Origin: Acidobacteriota bacterium
GTDB lineage: Bacteria > Acidobacteriota > Holophagae > Acanthopleuribacterales > Acanthopleuribacteraceae
DNA: 64,000 bases
Direction of reading: 5' to 3'
NCBI GenBank assembly: GCA_030066195.1
Contig: JASJCB010000101.1
Span: 1-64,000, forward strand
The notes under the pieces: generated by a model
The model's database searches: none
Told to the model about the DNA's origin: nothing
The model's input: only the letters and a program-made list of their open reading frames with translations
Program-made: the position numbers and the translations under genes
Part shown: positions 28,182-36,301 of the stretch, in pieces
How positions within the stretch are numbered: the first letter of the stretch is position 1
How the letters are laid out: every line of letters begins with the position of its first letter

Positions 28182-28946
28182 TCAACGAAAGAATTTCAGG
28201 CCCTGGCTTTGTTTCAGTTCCTTCCACTGCCAGGTGAAGTGGCGGTCGTAGTGGTGCTCGCGTTGATCGCCGCCGTCTGAAAGTGCGTTATAGCCGAAGT
28301 ACAGGTGACGTCGGGCTTCATCGCTCAGGTTGGGGCCGGAGCGATGGGGCAACAAGCAGTGGAAGAAGATGGCGTCACCGGGATACAGCTCCACCAGTTG
28401 ACTGGGAAGACCATCCAGTTTGGCGGCATCCAGACTGTGGAAACGACCGTCGCGGGGAGACAGGTAACCCGCCTTATGAGCGCCGGGGAAGACCTCGATA
28501 CAGCCGTTCTCCCGGATTGAAAGATCGACGGCCACCAAAACAAGCGTGCAGGTCTTGGGGAAGTCCGGCCAGGAAATGTAATCCTGGTGTAGGGGCAGAC
28601 CATGGGTTGAGGCGGGCTTATAGATCAATTTGTCTTTCAAAAGGCAGACCGGCTCCCCCAACAGGGAGGTCAAGACATCCAGCATGCCCGGATGTTCCGC
28701 GACTTCCTTGATAGCGGGTGCCAGATCCGTAATCGGTTCCAAGGCGTCTAAGAGGAACTCGCCGGTCCGGAGGTGCGGACGTCTGCGGCAGCGCAGATTA
28801 CCTTCTTTAATAATGTTAGTATCCGCGGCAAGCCGTTCCGCGTCTTCGATGACCCGATCGATCAGATCATCGCTGAACAGTTCCCGGACAACAAGGAAGC
28901 CCTCTCTTTCGTACTCGGCAATCTTGTCTTGGCAAAGAGACGTCAT
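28182..28946 (-). CDS. Phytanoyl-CoA dioxygenase (PhyH)-family Fe(II)/2-oxoglutarate oxygenase
   Basis: 254 residues. The jelly-roll core has the metal triad His120-x-Asp122 (LHQDYISWP) and distal His200 (LLPHRSGPN), followed by Arg residues in EARRHLYFGYNA that would hold 2-oxoglutarate. The N-terminus YEREGFLVVRELFSDDLID is typical of PhyH proteins. This family hydroxylates small molecules, lipids or natural products; the substrate here is unknown. It stands alone between tRNA genes, convergent with tRNA-Val(CAC). ATG 28946 follows a G-rich stretch that is a poor SD. Confidence 0.88.
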   Translation of the reverse strand: MTSLCQDKIAEYEREGFLVVRELFSDDLIDRVIEDAERLAADTNIIKEGNLRCRRRPHLRTGEFLLDALEPITDLAPAIKEVAEHPGMLDVLTSLLGEPVCLLKDKLIYKPASTHGLPLHQDYISWPDFPKTCTLVLVAVDLSIRENGCIEVFPGAHKAGYLSPRDGRFHSLDAAKLDGLPSQLVELYPGDAIFFHCLLPHRSGPNLSDEARRHLYFGYNALSDGGDQREHHYDRHFTWQWKELKQSQGLKFFR

Positions 28947-29041
28947 CCCGGAACCCCGATCTAAAGAAATAGGAAACTAACGGCCGGTATTCTTATTCTA
29001 ACCGGAACGGACGTTTTGCCAAGGCCCTTGTTCCGAAAATG

Positions 29042-29066
29042 AAAAAAGCCGCTGGGTGCGGCTTTT
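29042..29066 (-). terminator. Terminator of the tRNA-Val/tRNA-Asp operon
   Basis: On the minus strand AAAAGCCGC-ACCCA-GCGGC-TTTTTT, 19 bp after the tRNA-Asp CCA end. Confidence 0.85.
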
Positions 29067-29084
29067 CGGGTTTCCTGAGGGAAG

Positions 29085-29161
29085 TGGCGGGAGCGACGGG
29101 ACTTGAACCCGCGACCTCCGGCGTGACAGGCCGGCATTGTAACCAACTCAACTACGCCCCC
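29085..29161 (-). tRNA. tRNA-Asp (anticodon GTC)
   Basis: Minus strand: acceptor GGGGGCG/CGCTCCC, anticodon stem CCGGC/GCCGG with loop CTGTCAC (GTC), T loop TTCAAGT, discriminator G and encoded CCA (29085-29087). Confidence 0.96.
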
Positions 29162-29175
29162 GCTTGGGGTTGTCC

Positions 29176-29251
29176 TGGTGGGCGATAACGGACTTGAACC
29201 GCTGACATCTTGCTTGTAAGGCAAGCGCTCTACCAACTGAGCTAATCGCCC
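29176..29251 (-). tRNA. tRNA-Val (anticodon TAC)
   Basis: Minus strand: acceptor GGGCGAT/ATCGCCC, D arm GCTC-AGTTGGTA-GAGC, anticodon stem CTTGC/GCAAG with loop CTTACAA (TAC), T loop TTCAAGT, discriminator A, encoded CCA. First gene of a two-tRNA operon with tRNA-Asp. Confidence 0.96.
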
Positions 29252-29267
29252 CTGACAACAAGGCGTT

Positions 29268-29296
29268 ATTATCGTGATTCCATTCGGTACTGTCAA
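29268..29296 (-). promoter_or_regulatory. Sigma-70 promoter of the tRNA-Val/Asp operon
   Basis: Perfect TTGACA (29296-29291), 17-bp spacer, GATAAT (29273-29268). The predicted start is close to 29261, about 10 bp before the first tRNA. Confidence 0.85.
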
Positions 29297-29375
29297 GGCG
29301 AAAGTTCAAAAAAAGTTCACTGATCCCTGACGTTCCGAGAAACCCTTGGGAGACAATAAATCACCCGGTTGAAGG

Positions 29376-30287
29376 TTAAAATCCGTAGCTCACGGCAGCC
29401 GCTTCCAGTTGCGCAACCGACATTTTTCCATTACGGCAAGCTTCCAGGTCCTGCTTCTTGAAGACAAGGATTTTATCGCCGGGTTCGGAGCCCGAACGGC
29501 CGGCGCCGGCCAGGATCAAGGTGACGCGTTCATCGTCGGGCAGCGATTTCAGGACACCGTAGGAACAGAGCGCCTCGATCAACCTGGTTTGGATGGGTTT
29601 GATCTTCTGTTCATAGCGTTCCTGGGACATGCGGCGGATTTCAGCCAAACCGTTGCGGTAATTTTCGGCAGCTTCCTCAGCTTTTTGAGCCAGGACTTCG
29701 GCCTCCTTTTCGATTTCATCCGAACGGGACTCATCCACATTCTTCTTGCGCGCCTCGGACAACAGCTTCTTGATGTCGCCGCGGATTTCTCTTTGTTGCT
29801 TCCTATACTCATTGACCAGGGAAGAATACTTTTTCAGGGCCTCCTTGTCGTTGAGTTGTCCGCTCAACTCACTGTAGAAATCTTCAGAAGATTCCGACAC
29901 TTGGGATAAATACTCGCGGATTCTTCCGGCAAGCTCGGATTCATTGAACATAAACGCATCGTTTTCCGGGAAGAAACTCTCATCAGTAGTTGCGATGCGA
30001 CCGGTCAGGCCGAAGACCGCGTTTCCGAAATATCCCCGATCCATTTGCACCTCGATGACGATGCCCTGGTCGGCCAGGTAGGTGGCTTGAATGTCGTTGA
30101 GGTTGAAGATGACTGTATCCTTGCTCCTCAGCGGGAGGTAGTTGCCGCCGCCTTCTTCTTCAATAATGACGTCCAGCACGCGTTTCAGGATTCTGATCTC
30201 TCGTTTCAAGTTATCGATGTCGACCTTGGGCTCCTCCGCCATGGCCAGGGAGCCGAACAACATGATCAGCACGGTTAAAAAGCGCAT
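29376..30287 (-). CDS. Secreted coiled-coil hypothetical protein
   Basis: 303 residues with a signal peptide (MRFLTVLIMLFGSLAMAEE), start behind AAAGGAGATTACT. After a short helix comes a beta region (DTVIFNLNDIQATYLADQGIVIEVQM) and a long charged coiled coil (~130-225: KKYSSLVNEYRKQQREIRGDI, EIEKEAEVLAQKAEEAAENY), then a C-terminal domain (DERVTLILAGAGRSGSEPGDKILVF). It is the third gene of the sigma/anti-sigma transcription unit (25 bp gap), so it may be part of the same envelope-stress response. I recognise no family; similar triplets of ECF sigma, zf-HC2 anti-sigma and secreted coiled-coil protein occur in Acidobacteriota. Confidence 0.75.
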   Translation of the reverse strand: MRFLTVLIMLFGSLAMAEEPKVDIDNLKREIRILKRVLDVIIEEEGGGNYLPLRSKDTVIFNLNDIQATYLADQGIVIEVQMDRGYFGNAVFGLTGRIATTDESFFPENDAFMFNESELAGRIREYLSQVSESSEDFYSELSGQLNDKEALKKYSSLVNEYRKQQREIRGDIKKLLSEARKKNVDESRSDEIEKEAEVLAQKAEEAAENYRNGLAEIRRMSQERYEQKIKPIQTRLIEALCSYGVLKSLPDDERVTLILAGAGRSGSEPGDKILVFKKQDLEACRNGKMSVAQLEAAAVSYGF

Positions 30288-30312
30288 AGTAATCTCCTTT
30301 ACCTTTATTGGT

Positions 30313-30993
30313 TCAGTTACGTGAAAGCGAGGTCCGATTGACCCGGCGACTGAGTGTGTTCAGGTTGTCCAGTTGCCGGTTCTGTCGTCGTAACAGCAGG
30401 CTCATCTGCGCCTGTAATACGTCAAGATCCTCGGCGCGCTGCTCGCGCCAGCGGGTTTGCAGCAGCTCGAACTCGCGGTTGCGCGAGAGTCGGTTGCTTT
30501 GCCGGTAGGCGTCCAGGACGGTGCGCAGATTGGCCTCGGACTGTTGTGTATAGCGGTCCAGGGCGCTGATCATTTCAAGGGTCGATTGGCGCCGGTGTTC
30601 CTCCAGCAGACCTTGGACAACCTCGGCTGTCATGGCCTCCGCCGTGTCCGTCTGTTGACCGTCGAAGGCGATGCGCCAACCGTTCGGCCCCCGATGAACC
30701 TCTACCCTGAAGACCACCAACAGCGTCATGAGCAAGCAGGCGGCCAGAGGTGCCCAGGTCAACCAAAACGCGGGACGCGCCTGAGCCGGAAAGACCGCCG
30801 CGCCGCGTTGCCAGTTGGGTACGGCCTCATCTCGCCAGGAGGCGGCTGCCTCCTCCAAGGTGATCGATGCCTGGTACAAGCCCTTGCAATCGGCGCAGGA
30901 TTCGAGGTGTGCTTCAAACTCCGGTTGATTTTCCGGTTCGAAGGCGCCGCTCTTCCTGCGATTGATTTCTTCTCTGGCCCGGTTACAAAACAT
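30313..30993 (-). CDS. Zinc-finger (zf-HC2) anti-sigma factor
   Basis: 226 residues. The N-terminal zinc site is H29-x3-C33-x2-C36 (HLESCADC), the hallmark of anti-sigma ZAS domains. One membrane helix (PAFWLTWAPLAACLLMTLLVVF) separates it from a ~120-residue periplasmic part with coiled coil (QGLLEEHRRQSTLEMISALDRYTQQ, ALLQAQMSLLLRRQN-like end). The start codon overlaps the 3' end of the sigma gene, typical of translational coupling. It should hold the preceding ECF sigma factor inactive at the inner membrane. Confidence 0.88.
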   Translation of the reverse strand: MFCNRAREEINRRKSGAFEPENQPEFEAHLESCADCKGLYQASITLEEAAASWRDEAVPNWQRGAAVFPAQARPAFWLTWAPLAACLLMTLLVVFRVEVHRGPNGWRIAFDGQQTDTAEAMTAEVVQGLLEEHRRQSTLEMISALDRYTQQSEANLRTVLDAYRQSNRLSRNREFELLQTRWREQRAEDLDVLQAQMSLLLRRQNRQLDNLNTLSRRVNRTSLSRN

Positions 30994-31534
30994 GGACAGC
31001 CTCCGGCATAGACTTGATCTTCTTGAGCGCCGTGTAGAAGCGCGTTTTCAAGGTGTTGGCCGAAACCCCCAGGGTTTCGCTCATTTCGTCGAACGTTCGA
31101 TCCTGGAAGAACTTCAGTTCGATCACCAGCCGCTGCTCGATATCGAGCCGCGACAACAGGTTCATCAGGTTGGCATTGGTCTGGTTGCGCACCACTTGCC
31201 GCAACGGCGATTCTTCCCGGCCGAGCAGGTCTTCCGGTTCGGAATCCAGGGTCTCCGCGGGCTTGCGACGCCGGTAGAAGTCAACCGCGCGCCGTGAGGC
31301 TATGGCAAACAGCCAGGAGGCGAATTCAGCCCTACCCGCGTAACTGCCCAGGTTTCGATAAACCGAAAGAAAGACCTCTTGCATCAGGTCCATGGCGTCT
31401 TCGCGATTGCCGGCCATGCGCAGGGCGAAGTTATACACCCGGGCTTCATAGCGGCGAATGAGTTTGTCCCACGCATCGGCATGGCCTTTCAAGGCCCTGG
31501 CCACCAGTCTTTTATCGGAAATGGTCAGCAACAA
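30983..31534 (-). CDS. ECF RNA polymerase sigma factor (RpoE-like)
   Basis: Sigma2 with AWDKLIRRYEARVYNFALRMAGNREDAMDLMQEVFLSVYRNL and the core-binding region ASWLFAIASRRAVDFYRRR, then sigma4 (FFQDRTFDEMSETLGVSANTLKTRFYTALKKI). The start is probably TTG 31534, nine bases after GGGGAGG; the GTG at 31555 lacks an SD and would add seven residues. The coupled anti-sigma gene downstream marks it as a signal-controlled sigma. It differs from the TIGR02999-like sigma factors at 26792 and 43966. Confidence 0.9.
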   Translation of the reverse strand: MLLTISDKRLVARALKGHADAWDKLIRRYEARVYNFALRMAGNREDAMDLMQEVFLSVYRNLGSYAGRAEFASWLFAIASRRAVDFYRRRKPAETLDSEPEDLLGREESPLRQVVRNQTNANLMNLLSRLDIEQRLVIELKFFQDRTFDEMSETLGVSANTLKTRFYTALKKIKSMPEAVHVL

Positions 31535-31736
31535 GGATCGGGTCCTCCCCTTCACGTTTCATGGGTGGAGTCGCCTCGGGTTTGGAAATAGTTTGACCCA
31601 AATCGAAAAAAAAGAAAAGAAGACCGGGATGAGAAGAAATAGGGAGATGTCGAGGCGCCTTCCTTCCCACGTAGCGATACCGCTTAACTACTCGTTCGTT
31701 TTGCTCATGTTAGAATGTCGGCGGAGGCTTTGGGAA

Positions 31737-33281
31737 ATGAAATTTTTCAATATCGCAGGACCCTGTGACCCGGAAAGGCACTACATGATTCCCGCCGGAA
31801 CGCGTTGCGTCAACCTGCACCCGCTTGTCGATCAGGGGCAGTACTTCGTCATCCATGCCCCGCGTCAAACGGGTAAGACCACCCTGATCATGGATTTCGT
31901 GGATCAATTGAACGAGGAAGGCAATTATTTAGCCCTTTACTGCTCCTTGGAATTGGCGCAGGGCATCGACCAAATCGAACGGGGCATGCGCGTCATTCTT
32001 GCTTGCTTTCAGGAGGCCGTTCGCGACAGTCACCATGCCGACCGCAAGGACTTTGTGGTTGAACCCGAACCCGTTGCGGAAATTGCCCTGTTAAATACGC
32101 TTAAAACCTATTGTGCTTCCCAGGAAAAACCTCTGGTGATTATGTTCGATGAAGTCGATTGCCTGACCGGAGACACCCTCATCTCCTTTCTGCGCCAATT
32201 GCGGTTGGGCTATGTTCAACGTCGTAAAACACCTTTCGTCCACGCCATGGCCCTGGTCGGAATGCGCAATATTCGCGATTACAAAGCCCAATTAAGAGAG
32301 GGCCGCGAAACGCTCGGCAGTGCGAGTCCTTTTAATGTGGTCTCACAGGCATTGACCATTCATAATTTCTCCAAAAACGAAATGATCGAACTGTATGCAC
32401 AATACACCCAAGAGACGGGCCGGACCTTCAGCGAACCCGCCCTGGGACGTATATATGAGGAAACATCCGGGCAGCCGTGGCTTTGCAACGCGGTGGCCCG
32501 GGAAATCACCACAAACATATCTACCTCTGAATCGTCCGAGGAAATCAACGTGGATCTGGTCGAAACAGCGGTGGAAAACATCATCCTTCGTCGTGACACT
32601 CACATCGACAGCCTGTTGGAGCGTTTAAAAGAGCCCAGGGTTCGCCGTATCTTGGAACCGGTCATTCTCTGTGAACAGGTCAATCTCGAATTCGCCGGAG
32701 ACGATGCGTCCTATGTTTTCGATCTGGGCCTGCTTGTCAAAAACAAGGGGGATGTGAAACCTGCCAATGCTGTTTACGGCGAAGTCATCATTCGAGCCCT
32801 CACTTATGAATCGCAATATCGGTTGCCCACGGCTCTGGCAGGCCGCTTTATATCGAAGAACCGCGTCGATATGCGGGCGCTCCTCCTGGAGTTCCAGCAG
32901 TTCTGGCGTGAGAACAGCGACATATGGGTTGATAAATACGACTATAAAGAAGCTGCACCCCACCTTATCCTGCAAGCCTTCCTCCAAAGAATTGTCAATG
33001 GCGGAGGGCGTATCGACAGGGAGTATTCGGCGGGTAGAGGGCGATTCGATTTATGCATCAGCATGGGTGAACACCGCTACGCCCTTGAATTGAAGATTCG
33101 TTATCGGCAGGCCGCCCGGGAAAAGGGCATCGAGCAATTGGCCGACTATTTGGACACCTTGGGTTTGAAAGAGGGTTGGCTGATCTTGTTCGACCGCGAT
33201 CCGAACAAACCCTGGGAAGAAAAAATCACCTGGAATACGGAAAGTCGCCGGGGAAAAGCCATACATATTGTGGGTTGTTGA
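31737..33281 (+). CDS. AAA ATPase with C-terminal PD-(D/E)XK nuclease domain
   Basis: 514 residues from ATG 31737 (GGAGG at ~9 nt); the frame from 31458 includes antisense to the sigma gene. The N-terminal P-loop is APRQTGKTT (41-49); Walker B is LVIMFDEVDCL. Next come a lid with SGQPWLCNAVAREI and a winged-helix region. The C-terminal ~100 residues contain GRFDLCISMGEHRYALELKIRY, a PD-(D/E)XK pattern (Asp, then E-x-K), followed by GIEQLADYLDTLGLKEGWLILF, as in PDDEXK_9-type nucleases. Such ATPase-nuclease fusions are widespread, poorly understood and often mobile or defence related. It stands alone upstream of the 41-bp array. Confidence 0.85.
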   Translation: MKFFNIAGPCDPERHYMIPAGTRCVNLHPLVDQGQYFVIHAPRQTGKTTLIMDFVDQLNEEGNYLALYCSLELAQGIDQIERGMRVILACFQEAVRDSHHADRKDFVVEPEPVAEIALLNTLKTYCASQEKPLVIMFDEVDCLTGDTLISFLRQLRLGYVQRRKTPFVHAMALVGMRNIRDYKAQLREGRETLGSASPFNVVSQALTIHNFSKNEMIELYAQYTQETGRTFSEPALGRIYEETSGQPWLCNAVAREITTNISTSESSEEINVDLVETAVENIILRRDTHIDSLLERLKEPRVRRILEPVILCEQVNLEFAGDDASYVFDLGLLVKNKGDVKPANAVYGEVIIRALTYESQYRLPTALAGRFISKNRVDMRALLLEFQQFWRENSDIWVDKYDYKEAAPHLILQAFLQRIVNGGGRIDREYSAGRGRFDLCISMGEHRYALELKIRYRQAAREKGIEQLADYLDTLGLKEGWLILFDRDPNKPWEEKITWNTESRRGKAIHIVGC

Positions 33282-33446
33282 GATCAAGTCCACCGAATTC
33301 TGCAAAGCCGAGGACAAACGGGCATCGGCTGATCCGGCGAGAAGATTTCTGGAAAGGGTCATGCAGCATTCCGGCCGTTCTATGATTTATCGATGTGAGA
33401 CGGTAGTTACCCCGGCCGCCTCCACATTTTTACTGTTGGGATCGAG

Positions 33447-33998
33447 GGTGGCCGGGCCTTCCCCGAATTTGCATCAGAAAAACATGCGGCGGCCGGGCCG
33501 CCTGGAAATTCTCAGCGGGAGAATAGGGGGTGGCCGGGCCACCTGGAATTCCTCAGCGGGAGAATAGGGGGCGGCCGGGCCGCCCGGATTTTTTCAGCGA
33601 GAGAACAGGGGGTGGCCGGGCCACCCGGAAATTTTCGGTGGGAGAATAGGGGGCGGCCGGGCCACCTGGGAAATTTCAGCGAGAGAACAGGGGGCGGCCG
33701 GGCCACCCTGGAAATTTTCAGCGGGGGAATAGGGGGCGGCCGGGCCGCCCGGGAATTTTCAGCGCGAGAACAGGGGGCGGCCGGGCCGCCCCGGAATTAC
33801 CGACGAGGTAATAGGGGGTGGCCGGGCCACCTGGGAAATTTCAGCGGAAGAATAGGGAGTGGCCGGGCCACCCAAGAATTTTCGGCGAGAGAACAGGGGG
33901 TGGCCGGGCCACCTGGGAAATTTCAGCGGAAGAATAGGGGGTGGCCGGGCCACCCTTTAATTTTCAGTGAGAGAACAGGGGGTGGCCGGGCCACCCGT
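33447..33998. repeat. 41-bp tandem array of palindromic units (14 copies)
   Basis: The core GGCCGGGCC starts at 33450 (degenerate first copy), 33491, 33532, 33573, 33614, 33655, 33696, 33738, 33779, 33820, 33861, 33902, 33943 and 33984: every 41 bp with one 42. The core is extended to GGYGGCCGGGCCRCC. In most units the arms co-vary (GGT with ACC, GGC with GCC). The ~26-bp linkers are also conserved (AATTTTCAGCG-RGAGAA-Y-AGGGG), and the AAT/AAC variant mostly alternates, suggesting an 82-bp dimer unit. Frames through it (33612-34001 plus, and minus-strand 64-codon frames) are repeat artefacts. 34003-34257 holds nothing else clear. Confidence 0.95.
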
Positions 33999-34257
33999 TA
34001 ATTCGAGCCGGCGTCGAGAGCGGCAGCAGGCCCGGCACAAAAATATTGATCCACCTGGCGGGTATTTCACGCTTATGGGGAAACGCGACGGATTTTCCCC
34101 GCGTAACGAGTTATATCGGCCCTCTTCCAACACGAAGGCACTGTTTGCGGCGCCTGAGCTGCCGGTTATGTCCAAAAATTATTTGAAGATTTGCACCATC
34201 GATGACACGGCAATAAAATTGAGTTAGGTATGAAACGACACTTCCAGGAGTTCAGCT

Positions 34258-35553
34258 ATGAAAAAACTACCCCTACCGCCCAAGCCGCCGGGGCCGCGAC
34301 TTTTTAAAGGAAAAGGCAAGGGTAAAGGCAAAAAACGACCCGAAATCCCCGAACACATCTACGATGAAATGTTGTGCCTGGAATTGGCCGACGGCGCCTA
34401 CCTGAATTGCGGGAAGATAGAGGCCGATTGGGATGAATTGACGGTAGAAGCCTGGGTCTTCCCGCGCAACTTCAACCACCACTGTCTGATGAGTCACGAT
34501 ATGTCCGTTACTTTGCATCCCGGCGGTATGCATGTACACACAAGGGGCGACGACGCCCCCCTGACCGCCGATTTCAATATTCCCGAGAACACGTGGTCCC
34601 ACGTGGCCGTTACCGTCGATAAAGACGGTAAACACCGCTACTATCACAACGGACGATTGAAGCTGAACCTTCCTGGAAACAAGCTGAGCAAGGGCAAAGA
34701 GAGGAAGTTACTCATCGGCCGACCCAATCGAAGGTTACACAAGGATCTGGGCGAAGATGACCTGCAATTCGAGGGCAAACTGGGTAGCATGGCAATTTGG
34801 AGTAAAGCCCGCAAGCAAGCGGAAATCCTTGCGGATATGGTCTTTACTCCTTTACGGGAAGCGAAGGGCCTGGTGGGTTGCTGGATGATGGAAGAAGTAG
34901 GGCGTAGCAAGGGCGATCGCCTCAAGAAAATTCAGGATATCTCCCTACCCAATCCCAATCACGCCAAAGTGAAACGCGGCGAAGACGAGGATGCCGACGC
35001 CGAACTGGTCGACGCCCAAATCCCCAGACCGGACAACACCGACATGGTCGAGTTCGGCGTGGATGCCGATGAAATCGGCAAGGAGGGCGTGTTCGAGTAC
35101 GTGCCCGACTGGTGCGAAGAGGAAATGCTGGCCGACATGGCCAAATACGGCGCGAGTCGCGACCAACTGTATAAATGCGCGGGTAATATCGACGAAATCG
35201 GGCTCAACGCCGATGACGATACCTACACCATGGGCACCTCCCTGGAGCGTCTGCTGCTGTTCAACGCCACCGCGCACGATATGAATTGGGAAACTCGCTT
35301 GCGTGGTTTCTATATGAAGGAACTCTACTGCGCCGACGGGGATGCGGGGCACGAAGACCCTGATGACGATCACGTCTTGGAAGACCTGGCTTATATCGAG
35401 GACGGTCGCTGGATGGTCGCCCGTACGGGCGAGGAAGGCGCGATTGAGTACCTGGTGTTGATCTATATGAAACACCGTAAAACCGGTGAGGAACGCTGGG
35501 TGGCTTGGGATCCGATTATCAAGGTCGGAACCGACGACCCGACGGACGGTTGA
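34258..35553 (+). CDS. LamG/concanavalin-like domain protein
   Basis: 431 residues, ATG with CAGGAG at 8 nt. No signal peptide: the N-terminus is Pro-rich then strongly basic (KGKGKGKGKK). Residues ~45-210 are a LamG-like jelly roll (GKIEADWDELTVEAWVFPRN, ENTWSHVAVTVDKDGKHRYYHNG, LIGRPNRR, FEGKLGSMAIWSKARKQAEI, KGLVGCWMMEE). After an acidic linker the C-terminal ~180 residues (FEYVPDWCEEEMLADMAKYG, ...EERWVAWDP) are of unknown type. LamG domains bind glycans or proteins. It could be a cytoplasmic or non-classically exported binding protein. Neighbours give no clue. Confidence 0.75.
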   Translation: MKKLPLPPKPPGPRLFKGKGKGKGKKRPEIPEHIYDEMLCLELADGAYLNCGKIEADWDELTVEAWVFPRNFNHHCLMSHDMSVTLHPGGMHVHTRGDDAPLTADFNIPENTWSHVAVTVDKDGKHRYYHNGRLKLNLPGNKLSKGKERKLLIGRPNRRLHKDLGEDDLQFEGKLGSMAIWSKARKQAEILADMVFTPLREAKGLVGCWMMEEVGRSKGDRLKKIQDISLPNPNHAKVKRGEDEDADAELVDAQIPRPDNTDMVEFGVDADEIGKEGVFEYVPDWCEEEMLADMAKYGASRDQLYKCAGNIDEIGLNADDDTYTMGTSLERLLLFNATAHDMNWETRLRGFYMKELYCADGDAGHEDPDDDHVLEDLAYIEDGRWMVARTGEEGAIEYLVLIYMKHRKTGEERWVAWDPIIKVGTDDPTDG

Positions 35554-35593
35554 TTTTTTCTTCCCGTTCACGGACGTGGTCAATGGTACGGGT

Positions 35594-35617
35594 GCGCCCC
35601 TTATACCAAAGGGGCGC
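35594..35617. terminator. Hairpin between convergent genes
   Basis: 9-bp stem GCGCCCCTT / AAGGGGCGC with a 6-nt loop, 41 bp after the LamG gene and before the end of the minus-strand gene. No T tract follows on either strand, so activity is uncertain. Confidence 0.4.
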
Positions 35618-35671
35618 CCTTCGGCCGGCCGGCAACTTTCGATCCAATAACCGGGCGATGTGACTTGGTGT

Positions 35672-36301
35672 TCAAGCGGGAGGGAACCAACGTTGCAATG
35701 CCTCAATCAGGTTGAGAAGAGCTTCATCCCTACAGCGCTTCACCGAAATGGCGCCGGCGATTTTTCTGTACAGAGCGGAAGACCTGGGAATGTGTTTCTT
35801 ACGCAATGCCCATTCGGCGGCCTCTTTGGGCCTATGGGGTTTTTTGGCCCCTTGTTCCAACCAATTACCCGCTTCCAGTGCTTCACTCAGTTCGTTCCAA
35901 TTGTTCCATCCCATAGCTTCGGCACTATGCGGGGAATCGGACCATAACCAGATATCCACCTCGGGTTCCAAGACCAAGCCCAAACTGTTTTCGGAAGACC
36001 AACCGGCATCTTCCAAATGTTCCGTCAGCCGTTTGCGGATAGCCTCGGAGCCCGGACTGCCCTCCCATTCCTCATCGATCATAACCACGGCATGCTTGTA
36101 TTGTCGTTGGAACGGCTGCAATAATTCGTTGGCTCTGGCAAAGAGCCCCGGATCGTTTTGGCCGACAGCGACCTTGATATCGCTTTCCTCGAATGCGAAA
36201 TGGGCACACTGAAGGATCTGATGCCACCGCGGCCGGCTGAAAAAACCGCGAAGGGCAAATTCCATGTTTTTGTCGGCCACCAGAAAGACCAGAGGTCTCA
36301 T
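35672..36301 (-). CDS. TOPRIM-like acidic partner of the AAA ATPase
   Basis: 209 residues. The start ATG overlaps the ATPase stop (ATGA), so the two are translationally coupled; longer frames upstream are antisense to that gene's own sequence. Acidic positions are spaced like a metal site: D10 and E14 (LVADKNMEF), D76/E78 (VVMIDEEWEGSPG), E112 (VLEPEVDIWLW). Conserved-looking DSPHSAEAMGW and RPKEAAEWALR...PRSSALYRKIA follow. I recall proteins of this type beside AAA_21 ATPases in defence islands, including a component named MAD4 in the methylation-associated defence system, but this is a memory-based match. It would be the effector, possibly a nuclease. Confidence 0.65.
   Translation of the reverse strand: MRPLVFLVADKNMEFALRGFFSRPRWHQILQCAHFAFEESDIKVAVGQNDPGLFARANELLQPFQRQYKHAVVMIDEEWEGSPGSEAIRKRLTEHLEDAGWSSENSLGLVLEPEVDIWLWSDSPHSAEAMGWNNWNELSEALEAGNWLEQGAKKPHRPKEAAEWALRKKHIPRSSALYRKIAGAISVKRCRDEALLNLIEALQRWFPPA

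Noticed and set aside
33447..33998. CRISPR array
   Set aside because: Regular spacing and palindromic repeats, but the 26-bp linkers are conserved in sequence and no cas gene is near.
33512..34001. Repetitive protein frames through the 41-bp array on both strands
   Set aside because: All six frames give repeats by construction (period near 41 is not divisible by three); there is no SD and no conserved reading phase.
34078..34101. Riboswitch-like hairpin before the LamG gene
   Set aside because: One simple GGGGAAA/TTTCCCC stem; no conserved riboswitch core found.
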